Shown here piece after piece: positions 24,801-36,013 of a stretch of 64,000 bases of DNA. The stretch is from Diphasiastrum complanatum (Eukaryota > Streptophyta > Lycopodiopsida > Lycopodiales > Lycopodiaceae), in NCBI GenBank assembly GCA_029204225.1, contig CM055099.1:67051852-67115851 (forward strand), read 5' to 3'. Position 1 is the first letter of the stretch. Each line of letters begins with the position of its first letter. The position numbers and the translations under genes are program-made. Below the pieces are notes generated by a model. The model had not been told where the DNA came from. It did not search any database and was given only the letters and a program-made list of their open reading frames with translations.

Positions 24801-25612
24801 ATACACTGTCATGTGGGCATATGGACACCATTATTGTGTTGAGAGAGTTGACAACAAGCGACGTACATATGATTGTGGTATAATGGCCAACTTTCAACAA
24901 GAGAGTTGTTCTAGTGTGAGGGACCCTAATGTCATTTCGGACGACCTAGACTATGTCGTCACATTGCAACCTATTTATGAAGTCGATTACGAGACTAACG
25001 GCAAATACTTTATTTTTGACTTGAAATGGTTTAAGGTCATCTATCGTGGAAGCAATGCCACAATTAGAAATGATAACTTCAAATCGACTGAACAAAATGT
25101 ATATCGATGGACTCTCATGACACTTTAGTATTGCCACGACATTGCGAACAAGTGAGACTCTAAAATTTCAAAGTCATTAATATTCGCAATCCAATTATTT
25201 ATGTATCAATCTTAATATACAAACTTAATTTTTTTTACTTTTTTGGCAGATTATATTACATCCAGATCGAATAGACCCAAGATGGTGGTATGTGATCCAA
25301 CTTAATGCAAGAAAACGACGTGTGTTTGAAGGAAAAGATATTGTTGAATTGGATACACACGACGAACTACCACCCAATTTTGGCGACGTTTTGGAAAAAC
25401 CTGAACCACTCATCCAAACTCCAAATGATGTCGAAATGATGGGAGAAGAAGGTACAAATGAAAATGATGAGATTCCTACTATCGTACAAGACCAAATTGG
25501 GGGTAATTTGAGGCCCCCATGTTTGGATGAGATAGAATTAGAAGAAGAGGAAATTGAATATGAGGGTAACACACATCATGAAAGAGACACGACCGAAAAT
25601 TTACGATTATAA
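21845..25612 (+). pseudogene. TNP2-type CACTA transposase, broken
   Basis: Exon 21845-22257 (acidic N-terminus, then ILRLATSILILNL.ATYKWSD) splices in phase to 22354, continuing LLHRILSKKNV and the signature HACPKDHVLYRGEH..LQCPVC. Then come VPRKVLRYFSIIPRLQRLF, DSPAWKHIEDQWPEF, NPFSVQASTWSTWPVVLVNY and DYPG; an intron of about 65-100 bp leads to GLTTLGYNACYICGP at about 23187. Later blocks are LPLSIRGLF, DIQVHLLVHLVKEVSIVGPV, RWMFYLERFMKVLKG, and the DUF4216-like region (24811-25612). Lesions: a one-base loss near 22560 between the zinc-knuckle region and VPRKVLRYF, a CGA-to-TGA-like stop at about 23319, and a frame change near 23745. It encoded the enzyme that cuts CACTA ends; this copy cannot be functional. 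Confidence 0.9.
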
Positions 25613-25750
25613 CTAGACCTAGATTCAGATGAGTGTCAAGACTTGTGTGATGACGAAAATGATGTAAATGATGAGAATGATCTATGATTATCTATCATTC
25701 TTTTTTTTATATTCATCGCAGTATTTTTTATGTATATTTTTATAGATAGA

Positions 25751-26639
25751 GTTGAATGTGATAATTATAATACCTGAACCTTGCGGTTATGTCCTATTTC
25801 AGAATGTCACCACATATTTCCTCCCTGCGGCGTGTAGGTTTTTCCATGCAAGTTGGAAAGAGAATATGCGGATAGTATGAAGAAGATTCGTTTGCGGAGC
25901 CCACTTCCGCTTCTTATTCTCTGTGGTTTTTTAGAAATCCTGTACACTTGCCCGGGCTTTTTTCTGTATAGGAGATCTTCTGACTTGCAGCATAAGGCTT
26001 TAATGTTCTTGAGTGAAGTTTCTATGAGCATGCTTGATTTCCTTGTATTGTGGATTAACTAGGATCTTGTTTTCTTGTTTCTTACTTAGTTGTGGATTAG
26101 GATTCATTTCTTGTTTGTGGAATAAGGTAAGAATCAGCATGCAAGTAAACTAAATAGGTTGGTTTGTGGTGTAGATCTTGCATACTTTCTTACATTCCAG
26201 TTCTTGAGTGTTCTTGGAAAATCTAAGCATCAAGAAATGAGTGTTTCTTGATTCTTGGACTGTTATTATGCTGTTGGGAATTTAGTTTCTTGTTTCTTGT
26301 TTCTTGTTTGAGTAGTTAATCTTGTTCTTGATTGTTTTCTGATTTAGTAGATAGTCGTAGAACTGCTCCTTGTTCCAGAACATTGATCCTCTTGAGCTAT
26401 AGATGGGTATATGGTTGGCTTATGCATGTAGCTGAGAAACGAAAACTGTGTCTCCCATTGACAAGCTGGGAAATACATGTTGAAATCGGAGTAACACGTC
26501 CGTGCGATAACCGTTCTAACAAGAAGAACTATAAGAACCAGAAGAACCATAAAGAATGGTAAAGAAGAAGTAAAGAAATCCACAGATCTATGTTCACAAA
26601 TAGAGTGGAATCTGTGAACAATTTTGATTCAAAGAGTTT
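25751..26639. other. Intergenic, unassigned
   Basis: Contains a short (TTTCTTG)n run near 26283-26310 and no credible gene. It may be LTR-derived, since copia fragments follow on the right. Confidence 0.35.
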
Positions 26640-26898
26640 CTTCAAGGCATTCCATGCCTCAATTGCACTTTGAGAAGTTCATTGGTAACATTCATTTTAA
26701 TGATATGAAGAGCTCTGTTAGCTTTCTTATCAAACCTTTGTTGCTCTTGAACTGTGGGTGGTCTCACTTTGATTCCTGCAACTATATCCATGAGTTCATT
26801 CAACTCAAGTAAGGATTCCATCTTCACTTTCTAGGTAGAGTACTTTGATGAACTCAACCTATCATTAGTTTCTAACATGATCCCACCATTGGAAGCCA
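26640..26898 (-). pseudogene. Ty1/copia gag fragment
   Basis: On the minus strand MASNGGIMLETNDRLSSSKY, then a stop where copia gag has Trp, then KVKMESLLELNELMDIVAG and PPTVQEQQRFDKKANRALHI. This is the N-terminal part of the copia gag (UBN2/Retrotran_gag_2) domain. It is truncated after about 85 residues. Confidence 0.75.
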
Positions 26899-27121
26899 TG
26901 AATATAATGATTATTCAGCTTTTAGCCTCTGTCCTAATGCACCTAGCACTCACTTTCCTCTCAAAAAATGATGGATAAGGATATCTCAGAAGATCTAGGA
27001 ACCTAAAAGACTTCTATCTTGAACCTGGTTGGTTTTCAAGTATAGAATGGAAGATTTAAACACATGCAACACTTTGCACACACGAAGAATGGATTACAAA
27101 CTCAAACCAACCTGAAATTGC

Positions 27122-28097
27122 AAATGGATTTTCAAAGTCAAGTACAATGCAAATGGAAGCATCAACAAAAGAAAGGCACGACTTGTAGCTAGAGGATTTT
27201 CTCAGGTATACAACATCGATTGCACTGAGAGCTTCAGTCCAGAAGTCAAGCATTCTTCTATTTGACTTTTGCTATCATTTACCGCTACAACAGATTTGGA
27301 AATACATCAAATGGATGTACATACAACATATCTCAATGGAGTTATCGAAGAAGATATTTACACGGTGCAACCCAAAGGTTATATTATCGAGGGTAAGCAC
27401 AATCATATTTGTAAACTCCATAAGGCACTTTATGGCTTGATGCAATATGCTCGAGCATGGTTTCAAAGGATCAATACTTTTTTTATTGATCACGGCTATA
27501 CACCTAGCTCTTCAGATTCAAATGTTTACTTCAAAGCAGTGCAACAGTCTTTTATCATAGTCACTTTTACGTGGATGATACATTGCTTTTCAACAACAGC
27601 ACCGATTTGATAAAAGGAGCCAAGACAATGCTATCTTCCAAATTTGACATGACCGATCTGAGCGAAACTCATGTCTGTCTTGTATACAAATCCATAGAGA
27701 CAGAAAACAGAAGTTGGTCTACAACAGTATACAACAGAGGTACATCTACAACATGTTAGTTAGATATAATCTGATGAATTGCAAGTTAGCTCTCTCACCA
27801 ATGAAACCAGGACTCAAATTGTCAAAGGATCAGTGTCCCCAAACAATTCATGAGAAGCAGCAGATGTGTGAGTATCCTTACCATTCTATTATAGGATCTC
27901 TTATGTATGTCATGATCTGTACAAGGCCAGCCATAGCTTTTGTAGTCGGCTCTCTTAGTCAGTATATGACTAATCTTGGTATAACACATTGGAAGGCTCT
28001 TATCAGAGTCATGAGATATCTTCGAGCTACTATGGACTTTTGCATTTGTTATGGAGCAGTCGGCAATGACAAACTCAATTTACTAAGTGGTTACAAA
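27122..28097 (+). pseudogene. Ty1/copia reverse transcriptase fragment
   Basis: Plus-strand frames give [77 protein letters not shown], then after frame changes DDTLLFNN, NMLVRYNLMNCKLALSPM and SIIGSLMYVMICTRPAIAFV. The YVDD box is lost through a frameshift near 27570. The sequence stops abruptly at 28097, exactly where an LTR begins, so this fragment was cut by that insertion. Confidence 0.85.
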
Positions 28098-28654
28098 TGT
28101 CATGTGCCATACCTCTCAATCCAAGCCAAGCAAGCTAGAACAAGGAGGCAGCCACCACACCTATGTTGAAGAGAGCCAAAGATGAAGAATAACCACAAGC
28201 TACCACAAAGCTCATATCAAAGTGAAGCTCAAGAGGAGATGGATTCCATAATAGAGAGTGAGGAGTACATGAATTCATGTGATGGGGCACATGAGACCTA
28301 GCAAGATCAAGATCCCAAGGCTCACATTCAAAAAGGAGGAAGAGAAGATGGAGCTCCTCATTCTCTCAATTGCAAATTAGCCAAAAGAATCCAAAAGTGA
28401 TGTCTCTTGCCTACTTACAGACAAGTCCCCTAACTTAACTAAAGATAAGTATCTTGAAGGATAGTTAGCCCTTGTTAAGTATTATTTAATCTACATTGGG
28501 CCCTTAGTGGCCTATTATCCTTATCAATTACTTTAAAGGGCCTAAAGAGGGGACCACCTTGTTCTTAAGACTGATAGCTCCTTTTGGGCCTACAAAGCTT
28601 ACAATGGATATTATATTGCCTTGAAAAGCATTGATGTACTAAAAGTACATGACA
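28098..28654 (-). repeat. LTR of a minus-strand retrotransposon
   Basis: The 557-bp segment starts TGTCATGT and ends ACATGACA, an 8-bp perfect inverted end with the canonical TG...CA. Immediately outside the right end is CTCCCCCTACTTA, which on the minus strand is the polypurine tract TAAGTAGGGGGAG just before the LTR start. This makes it the 3' LTR of an element whose internal part lies at higher coordinates on the minus strand. Its left end truncates the copia fragment at 28097. Confidence 0.7.
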
Positions 28655-28667
28655 CTCCCCCTACTTA
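28655..28667 (-). promoter_or_regulatory. Polypurine tract
   Basis: Minus-strand TAAGTAGGGGGAG directly abuts the LTR start TGTCATG; the reading frame ending next to it (FFRTKMFK) resembles the C-terminal end of gypsy polyproteins. Confidence 0.6.
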
Positions 28668-28896
28668 AACATTTTTGTCCTAAAAAATGAAGACGCTTGT
28701 TTGATCAGCTTGATCGCCTTGGTTAAGCAGTTATGATAGAGGATGTGTCGTCGTAGAAAAATTACTGCTTTATTACAGATCCAAAGTTGGCGAATTGAAT
28801 CCATTTTGCTAGCTTCAGACTATAATCCTTGTTCCCATGAAGAAGAAAAGATGGCCAAAGAAAAGATGGATGAAATTCCATATTGCTTTTTGACAA

Positions 28897-29816
28897 TCAA
28901 ATCACAATATCCTCATTTGTCTGCTTCTTCGACATCATAATAAATTGGATTAGCATTGCATCTAGTTGTGCTGGTCTGAAGATTTTGTCATGTTGTTGGG
29001 TAGTCACTTTGTTGTTCAATCCAAATGCTTCAGTGATAACCATAAGCCTTGCATCTGAACTGTGAAGATCCTGCATGAAGAAATTATTGGCATAATCAAT
29101 CCTCAACTTAGGGACTAATATGCTTTGATATACTTGATCATCTTTGAAAATGATAAATGATATTATGAATGGACATTCATTTCCAAAAACATCGAGTGAA
29201 TGAGATTCTTGCAAAGAGTGAGGATATCTCTTTCACTCAACGTCTCTACAAAAAATCGTTTGTAGATTACGTCATCATGTTCAAAAATATTGATATCTCC
29301 AATATTTTGAACCACAAACTGGAAATTGTGATATAATAAATCTTTGATTATTTGTCCCATCTTATAGTTAGAACAATTTCCAGCTTGTATAATACAAGTT
29401 TCATCACATTCTGTTGTGCACTCTATACTGAATGTAAAACATTCATATAGATCAGCTTTGTCTTGGTCTATTAATCCCATTTCACAAGACGTTGTAGACA
29501 AATCTTTTGGTGGAATGTGATGCGATAGTTCTTGTAATCTCAAAGAAGATAGGGTCCTTGAGTGATTTGCCTCATTGACAACTTCTTTGCCTGAACTGGC
29601 CCTTGTACTGCTCAATTGAAGATCAATATTAAAAACAAAAATATTGTCCTCATAATCCTCCGCATCATGTTTGTTGTCCTCAGCTGATTTTCGATGTCCT
29701 TGCATTGACATTGTATTTGCAATTGGAATTTTCTGGGTCGATTCAAATTGGGAATTACATTTATGTTGCCGATCTTGTGTACATTCCATAGCACTACATA
29801 AATGTTGATTGTCCAC
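28897..29816 (-). pseudogene. Retroelement internal region, unrecognised acidic protein
   Basis: Two overlapping minus-strand frames: 29163-29816 (217 codons, acidic, with EDNIFVFNIDLQLSSTRASS and DLLYHNFQFVVQNIGDINIF) and 28897-29214 (FIISFIIFKDDQVYQSILVP, LRIDYANNFFMQDLHSSDAR). They lie upstream of the polypurine tract and LTR in the same orientation, so they probably form the 3' part of a retroelement internal domain. No RT, integrase or protease motif is visible, which suggests a non-autonomous element. A single frameshift near 29200 would connect the two. Function unknown. Confidence 0.4.
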
Positions 29817-30299
29817 TTCTCATGAATTCAATGGGAAATCTAGAGCTGTTGATAATGAAGTTGGCTGATCCATCTGTTGAATAGGCTTTTCCATCATTGG
29901 TAACTGCTTTTCCTCGTCAAATTGCACTTCTGGTTCATCCTTTGATGATCTTGACGAAGAATCATCAGATTCACTTGAATTCGTTTCCTACATTGGATCT
30001 TCCATACCAGACATTTCCTCTTGATCATTACCATTTTGATTCCCAAGGCATGATTGTAGCAAGTTCCCAATGTTGACTATTCCTTCGAAATCAATATCAA
30101 TGTGCTCTCCTTGATTTGAGTCTTGACTTCCACTATCAAATTGTTCATCATCCTCAAAATGTTCCTTGAAGCTTCACGTCTTTGTTGGACATTTTGATGA
30201 ACATTTGTTGGCACACCTCTAGCTGCTATAAATTTGTGTGCTCGTTGTTCCAACGTTCCCTTGTGATTTCCAAGTCTAACCGGATATCCATTATGATTA

Positions 30300-30898
30300 T
30301 GTAATACCTATTTTCCCTTGTCCATTTCAATTCTTCAGACATCTTGAGAAGATGTTACATTTTGTGATGGAGACGGTAGTTGGAACGATGTACCTCTTTG
30401 ATTAGCTCCCGCAATTTTGTCTTGTCCACCAACTAGACTAGCAAACAGTCTTTCTCATTTCACCTCGTCAGCTTGCCGATCTTATTTCATTTCCTGCAAC
30501 ATTCCAACTATCAAATCTTGTGTGGCCTGCAGTTTACTTGATATGTTCTCTTGTTGGTTCAAAAAATGCGGTTCTTCCATCACTTCTTCAGTAGGGCTCA
30601 ATTGTCCATTGAACAATAGTAATGATGAACCACAATGGGTATGAGGAGTGGTATTATTGATAGTGCTATTCTGTACGCAATGTTGCACAAGAGATGATGA
30701 TTGTTCAAGTTGGCACATAGAACTCATGTACCGCAGTGCGTGCTCATCACCTTGTGAATTGCGATGATGTTTTGATTGTCGTGAATATAGCTCATCACCA
30801 TTATCACTACTATAAAAACCACCATCAATATTAAATTGATTTGACTGGTATAGCTCATGGTTTTTATTTCGGTCAGAATAGTTGTCATCATCACTCAA
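30300..30898 (-). pseudogene. Gag-like region of the same non-autonomous element
   Basis: The frame 30482-30898 (138 codons, MSDDDNYSDRNKNHELYQSN ... KLQATQDLIVGMLQEMK) continues in the same frame through several stops with RLFASLVGGQDKIAGANQRG and SFQLPSPSQN to about 30300. It is Asn/Gln/Ser-rich with a helical end, compatible with a gag-like protein but not assigned. The open frame plus stops indicates decay. Confidence 0.3.
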
Positions 30899-32141
30899 AC
30901 AGTCTCCATATGAGTCGTGTTGCTCGTATTGATCTAAATTACTGTCATTGTGCTTCTCGTATTGATAATCACAATATGATTGGTCATCGCGTTCAAATTG
31001 ATTATCAAATTCTACCTCATAATCAAAATCAGACTACGCTGCATTTAGACGTGCTACTGTTAGTCGTGCCCTTGTCAGCTACACAAATCTCTGCTAGAAC
31101 ATTGTGGTCTCTACGCTACTAATCATTGACACCCTCTCTGTTGTATGATTGTGCTTTGTGCTAATCATCTGCATGAATCTTGTGCGCTACCTCCCTACAC
31201 GAACCTATTGTGCTGGCTACCTACATTATCCGTGCACTGTCTTCCAAGTTCGTGGATTGAACTACTATGTTGCCTCCCTATGACTGATCTAGTGTTGTCC
31301 ATCTAGATTGCAGTTTAGAGAAAGCATAAAACATCAAAATGGGATGCTTTGTTGGCTGGGCTCTGATGGCTTGCAAGGATTGAGACTGACTCAACGATGT
31401 TGGTGGTTAATGGTAATGGCATAGGAACAGATGGGCGCGACTCACCACCTAAAAAACGGTTGAAAAACATTGATGAAGAACTGTCGTGGACTGCAGATGG
31501 AAAAAACGCTGATGGGAGACCTGTCAAGATCTCCATTGATGGATAGAAACCTTCTGATGTGGGGCAGGCTGTAGGCAAGGTCGTGTGTGGGTATGCCGTC
31601 TCCTTCAACTAGCTACAAATTTTTCTCTCTTACAGATCCTATACCTCTTTACAACCTAATGAAACCTAGTTTAGGTGATGTGATATCAGATATGGACACA
31701 AAGTTTGCATTTTGTGATCTCTTATGCTAGTAGCATTAGTCACGGAGCAGAATTTGTACATTTTGATATTGTTTTGGAACATCGTCCTTGATTAGTAGGA
31801 AAAGCAAAGCATTTTGTTCATCTATACTTCAACAATTCAAAAATACGATCCACTTGATTTGGAGCATTTTTTTTCGGAACTTAGTTGGGCCAGGAGTGAC
31901 CTTCCAACGTGAACAACATTTAAAATTATTTACACATATGGGCCAAGGTCGTGTTCCAAGACGGACAACAAGATTGAGGCCACTTACCTAGGCTAAAAAA
32001 GAGGATTTTAACGGGGGTAAATAGAGGTTTGTTATTGGGAAACATGTTTCTGAGATGAACATGCCAAAAATCTGGCCAAGAACACTTCTTGCTAAAGAAG
32101 CTATGGAGAGCTCTTGAAGCCAGTTTCTGACCTACTGCAAA
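30899..32141. other. Putative leader or 5' part of the minus-strand retroelement
   Basis: No recognised gene. Minus-strand frames such as 31315-31608 are Pro/Ser-rich and unassigned. If the primer-binding site at 32142-32158 belongs to the LTR at 28098, this is the 5' leader and gag region of that element. Confidence 0.3.
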
Positions 32142-32158
32142 CAACCAAGAAATGGTGC
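32142..32158 (-). promoter_or_regulatory. Possible retroelement primer-binding site
   Basis: Minus-strand TGGCACCATTTCTTGG follows an ...ACTAACA end, the layout of LTR end plus tRNA primer site. It resembles, imperfectly, the TGGCGCC-type sites of gypsy elements. Weak evidence. Confidence 0.3.
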
Positions 32159-32161
32159 CAA

Positions 32162-32950
32162 TGTTAGTCTAGTAGTATCCCAACCAACTATGGCTCCAAC
32201 TAATCCAAGCTGCCTCCCAACTAGCATGAACTAAGGCTCAATCCAACTAGCATGGTTTAAGAAAGCTAGAATGACAGGGTGGTGAGTATTGTGAGAGAAA
32301 GATCCACTCTTTCTTGCATAAACTCATCTTGTTGCCTATACAAATGAGAAAATATTATTAAGAAACCCTAGATTAACTGCGATGGTTGCCTCCCAACTAG
32401 TGGCAAAGATTAGATCTAAAGATGAAACCCTAATCTTTCTTGAATCCCGACCCTTAATTTGAGGCTTTCCCTTTCAAACTAAGGTGCCTATCCTATCCTC
32501 TCTCTTGAGGCTTACCCAACCAAGAGGAGGCAACTAACTCAATAATACATTCCATACAATAGTTCACAACCAAAGGGAAGATCCACAATGGGGAGACACA
32601 AGAGAGATGGGAAGATCCAAAATGTAGAATTCATCTACAAGTGTTCACCAACAAATGAGGTCTCCACATTGACTTATACTTGGAGGCCCTTGTTTTACAA
32701 AAAACCATCAAAAACTCGAAACCTAATAATTTATTTAAGTTACAAGTCGTAGTAATTGAAGTATAGAACTAAGGCACTTACAAAAGGTTCCATGGGACAA
32801 ACCCCCAATGGACCATATGACTTATTTTTATAAGTTAGGTTTCATGGGACATGATCCCCAATGGACCTAAGCTAGAGCCGCTTTAATTATATGAATTGAA
32901 CTAATTTGAATTACCATATGGCTAGAATATTCACAAGGAATATTAGACTA
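32162..32950 (-). repeat. Possible LTR
   Basis: The segment starts TGTTAGTCTAG next to the putative primer site and ends near the start of a gypsy integrase fragment. It is non-coding with repeated TCCCAACTAG and CCCCAATGGACC phrases. No second copy is in the window, so the assignment and the right edge are tentative. Confidence 0.3.
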
Positions 32951-32957
32951 CAAGCAG

Positions 32958-33613
32958 TAGAGCTCATGCATCAGCGGTTTGCATTACTTTGGCTTCTACC
33001 CATTTAGAGAGATAATCCGTAGCCATGATAATGTGTCGGGCTTGTGAACTTCTTGCAGCTGGATGGATAGGACCAACGTAGGCTTGTTCAATAGGAATCA
33101 TCTTTCGAACCCTCGTCCTCTTCCATGATTGCATCATCCATTGCTTTCTACAATATGGCGTACTGCTCCCGGTGTTTAAGTTCTCTTCTGATGCTTCGTG
33201 GTAGCCCGACAAGGAACCACATGATCACCGCATGATCGAAAGTCAATGTTGTGTTGCATTTGTATTTTAGATGTTTGACCCATTCAATGTAGTCCCAGAC
33301 TCTTTCTGTTTTTCCCATCTTGATTTTGCTTAACATGAGAAATGGATCTTCATGAACTTCCTTGGTTTAAAGTGCATGAGGAGAGCCACTTTAACCCCTT
33401 CCCATGTAGACTTTCCTTCTGTTGATAAGTTGAAGAACCAGTCCTAGGCTGTAGTAACAACTGACATGGGAAACAACATTTTGCCAGAGTCTGTTTGCCA
33501 TAGATTTCGCATGCTTGCTCATAGATCTGGAGGAACCTGATCAGACACGAGCTAAAATTGCCTATGACCGACCACAATTTCATGCTACTGAGTCTTCTCA
33601 TGCAAGAGCTCAC
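32958..33613 (-). pseudogene. Ty3/gypsy fragments (integrase and gag), minus
   Basis: 32964-33110 reads YVGPIHPAARSSQARHIIMA and YLSKWVEAKVMQTADA, the start of a gypsy integrase core. 33148-33336 reads KIKMGKTERVWDYIEWVKHL, and 33350-33613 gives further gag (RFLQIYEQACEIYGKQT, and in another frame LLMHFKPRKFMKIHF). Integrase next to gag with no RT between them shows an internal deletion or rearrangement. Multiple frameshifts. Confidence 0.75.
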
Positions 33614-33659
33614 TTAAATATTCCCTTTGCCAACCATGGTCCTTGTACTAAAAACGCAC

Positions 33660-34255
33660 ACCCAAGCTAGACCTTCCTAAGTACGACGGGAATTCAGACC
33701 CTTAGAGATTTCTCCAAGCCTTTGAGAATGCTTGTGATGTCTATGGTGAGACTCCCGAAGCCATGGTCCAACTTTTCTTGATGACCATGGTTGATCGAGC
33801 ACGTGAATGGTTCTTCAACCTGGATCGTGAAGATAAATGAGGTCGGTCACTCTTGAAAGAATGCTTCATCAAGTGATTCAAACCGTTTCATTTGATAGAG
33901 AGTTCCTTTGTCAAACTAAGTAATATAAAAATGACGAAGGATGAAAAAGTACGTGATTATATTGAACGATTTAAAAGCTAAAAAAATGACACAAATACTT
34001 GAGGAAATGGCAGGAGCTGAAGCTTTCAGCTTCTTAGATGGTTTTAGTGGCTATTTTCTAGTTCAAATAGCCCCTGAGGATAAACACAAGATAGCTTTTG
34101 CCACGGAAAACGGCATTTATGCTTATAACGTTATGCCTTTTGGCTTATGCAATTCCCCTTCGACATTCCAACGCGTCATGCAAATGGCGTTCCAAGATTT
34201 GTTACATTGAATTGTCGAGATTTATCTAGATGATTTGGGTGTACATTCCTCTATA
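33660..34255 (+). pseudogene. Ty3/gypsy gag and reverse transcriptase fragment, plus
   Basis: 33672-33970 reads LPKYDGNSDP, AFENACDVYGETPEAMVQLF, AREWFFNLDRED, NIKMTKDEKVRDYIERFK (gag). 33985-34255 reads FSFLDGFSGYFLVQIAPEDK, MPFGLCNSPSTFQRVMQ and then, after a stop at about 34208, YLDDLGVHS, the catalytic RT box. Gag is fused almost directly to the middle of RT, so protease and the RT N-terminus are deleted. It lies head to head with the homologous minus-strand gag at 33148-33613. Confidence 0.85.
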
Positions 34256-34720
34256 GACAAATACCTTACATGTTTTACATGAAGATTTCACAACAAAAGT
34301 TGTTCTGTGAAATATGGAAGACAACCTGCAAATATTAGTTTCAGATAAAGTTTGGGCAGCATCTACCATGTTTATCAGAAATAAAGGAATTTAGAAATGT
34401 TAAACTGTAAATAAATTATTGCTCATGCATGTATGATGGTAAAGCTACAGTACAAACGCCTTAAAAGCTACATTATGATGGTAAATTTACAATACAAACG
34501 CCTTAAAAGCATCTGTAAACTACAAGGACGACAACAGTACAAGGTGTTATAAAACTTCCTACATGCAAAGTATTCATGAACTGGAAAAAACAACATATAA
34601 ATGCTTCCAAATCAGCGCCTTTGTACGGCCTCCAGCATGCGCTATAAACACAAAAATAATAAGCTCTCTCTGGGCAGTAGTGATGGAGGGATGGCGCGCC
34701 CCCATACTGCATCTCGGCAC

Positions 34721-34818
<98 letters not shown>

Positions 34819-35503
34819 CTTCTCTCTCTTGGGTTCGGGCGGTCCCTACGCGCATGAATCAGGAGAGGCCCGAGTAAATCGAGTGGGAGGGAAAAGACAA
34901 GGGGGGGCGGGGGGGGGTTTGTTAATTTAAGTTTTTTTTTTTGGGTTAAACTTAGGTAGGTATGCATAGAAGGTGTATAGTAGGGGTGTTTGGCTAGAGG
35001 TTATTTAGCCAGCAGTTAATTAAGCATTTTTTTTGCATTTTCTTTTTTGTTTTCCATGTCCATTTTAGTCATTTTTTGACTACGTCCATTTTTGCATCTA
35101 TTCTTGCCTTTCTCACCGATTTTAAAGCAAAACCGGTTCCACAAAAAGCAATAGATATCAACTAAAATCTCATAAACCACCATTGCAAGAACAAGAAGCT
35201 ATAAGGGGGGAAAATCCAGCATAGCCTCAAAAGGAACTGTTGCTTCACAAAAGTGCAAATAGCAAAGCAATCGGCAACAATGGAAAAAACGGAACTACTT
35301 CCTAAAAACCCATCCGAAGTGCCTAAAAATCGAACCGAATGTGATCCTGGTAGTGCACTTACCACACAAACGATTACACTTCGCAAAAGTTAATCGACGG
35401 GAAGAAGGATCCGAAATTTCTTTTCTTTGTTGCTTACCACCGAAATCTCGAAAAAATATCGAGATTCTTTCTAGCACTTTCAATGGCAATACGTGCTTAG
35501 AAT
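34256..35503. other. Non-coding; leader of a minus-strand retroelement
   Basis: Contains the (TC)n microsatellite and no credible gene. A primer-binding site at 35504 on the minus strand implies this is the transcribed leader of an otherwise missing element. Confidence 0.4.
34726..34830. repeat. (TC)n microsatellite
   Basis: Pure TC for about 80 bases to 34805, then interrupted TC to about 34830. Frames through it give poly-(Ser-Leu) or poly-(Glu-Arg) and are not genes. Confidence 0.95.
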
Positions 35504-35516
35504 GGCTCTGATACCA
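35504..35516 (-). promoter_or_regulatory. Retrotransposon primer-binding site (initiator Met tRNA)
   Basis: Minus-strand TGGTATCAGAGCC matches the primer site of plant copia elements complementary to initiator Met tRNA, and is the same motif found at 43994 and 54571. Confidence 0.75.
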
Positions 35517-36013
35517 ATATAAAGTCCTACACATAGAATACTATCTAAACATGCCAATACAAGCAACCAACAAGGGAATGGATGGTGGACAAACCAACCC
35601 AACCAAACCTAGATCGAACGGATCTAGCCCCCAAGCTATTGATCAATCTCAATGAGGAATGAGGAATCACACTAGCAGCATGTAGCTACCAATCACACAA
35701 TCAAGCATGCACTAGTGAGAGCCCAATAGGTATACTTATACCCTTTCAAAGGCCCATGCACCACTAGTAGTGCATTGTGACACCTCATTGGACGCCTCTC
35801 TGCAGCCTATTTGGGCCACGTCATCCAGTTCTCCAATGAGTCACTGATAGACCAATATAAATTCACCACCATGAGTTTAAGCCTACAACCATTAATTATG
35901 ACCTTATACCCATAAGGCCCCCAATTCCCTTATAGTTACAACTAACTTATGGGTTGTTGGGCTACCGATCTCTAGCGTGGACACGCTACCCAAGACTAGT
36001 CGTGGGCATGACA
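35517..36013 (-). repeat. Probable 5' LTR, minus strand
   Basis: Abuts the primer-binding site at 35504-35516. On the minus strand it starts TGTCATGCCCACGAC at 36013, a canonical TG start, and runs for about 497 bp. The 3' end reads ...GACTTTATAT before TGGTATCAG, without a clear CA. No partner LTR is visible in the window. Confidence 0.5.

Larger units (their letters stand above)
19123..25750. mobile_element. CACTA (En/Spm) DNA transposon, decayed
   Basis: The left part has CACAACAACACCCGTTACG at 19123, which resembles a degenerate CACTA terminus, followed by a subterminal repeat zone. It holds a minus-strand Ptta/En/Spm-type gene (20333-21145) and a plus-strand TNP2-type transposase gene (21845-25612), a pairing typical of plant CACTA elements. 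I could not find the matching right terminus or a 3-bp target duplication, so the right edge is approximate and may have been removed by later insertions. Confidence 0.75.

Noticed and set aside
34503-34967. Frames of 93-154 codons with Arg-Glu or Ser-Leu runs
   Set aside because: Created by the (TC)n microsatellite; no conserved sequence on either side.
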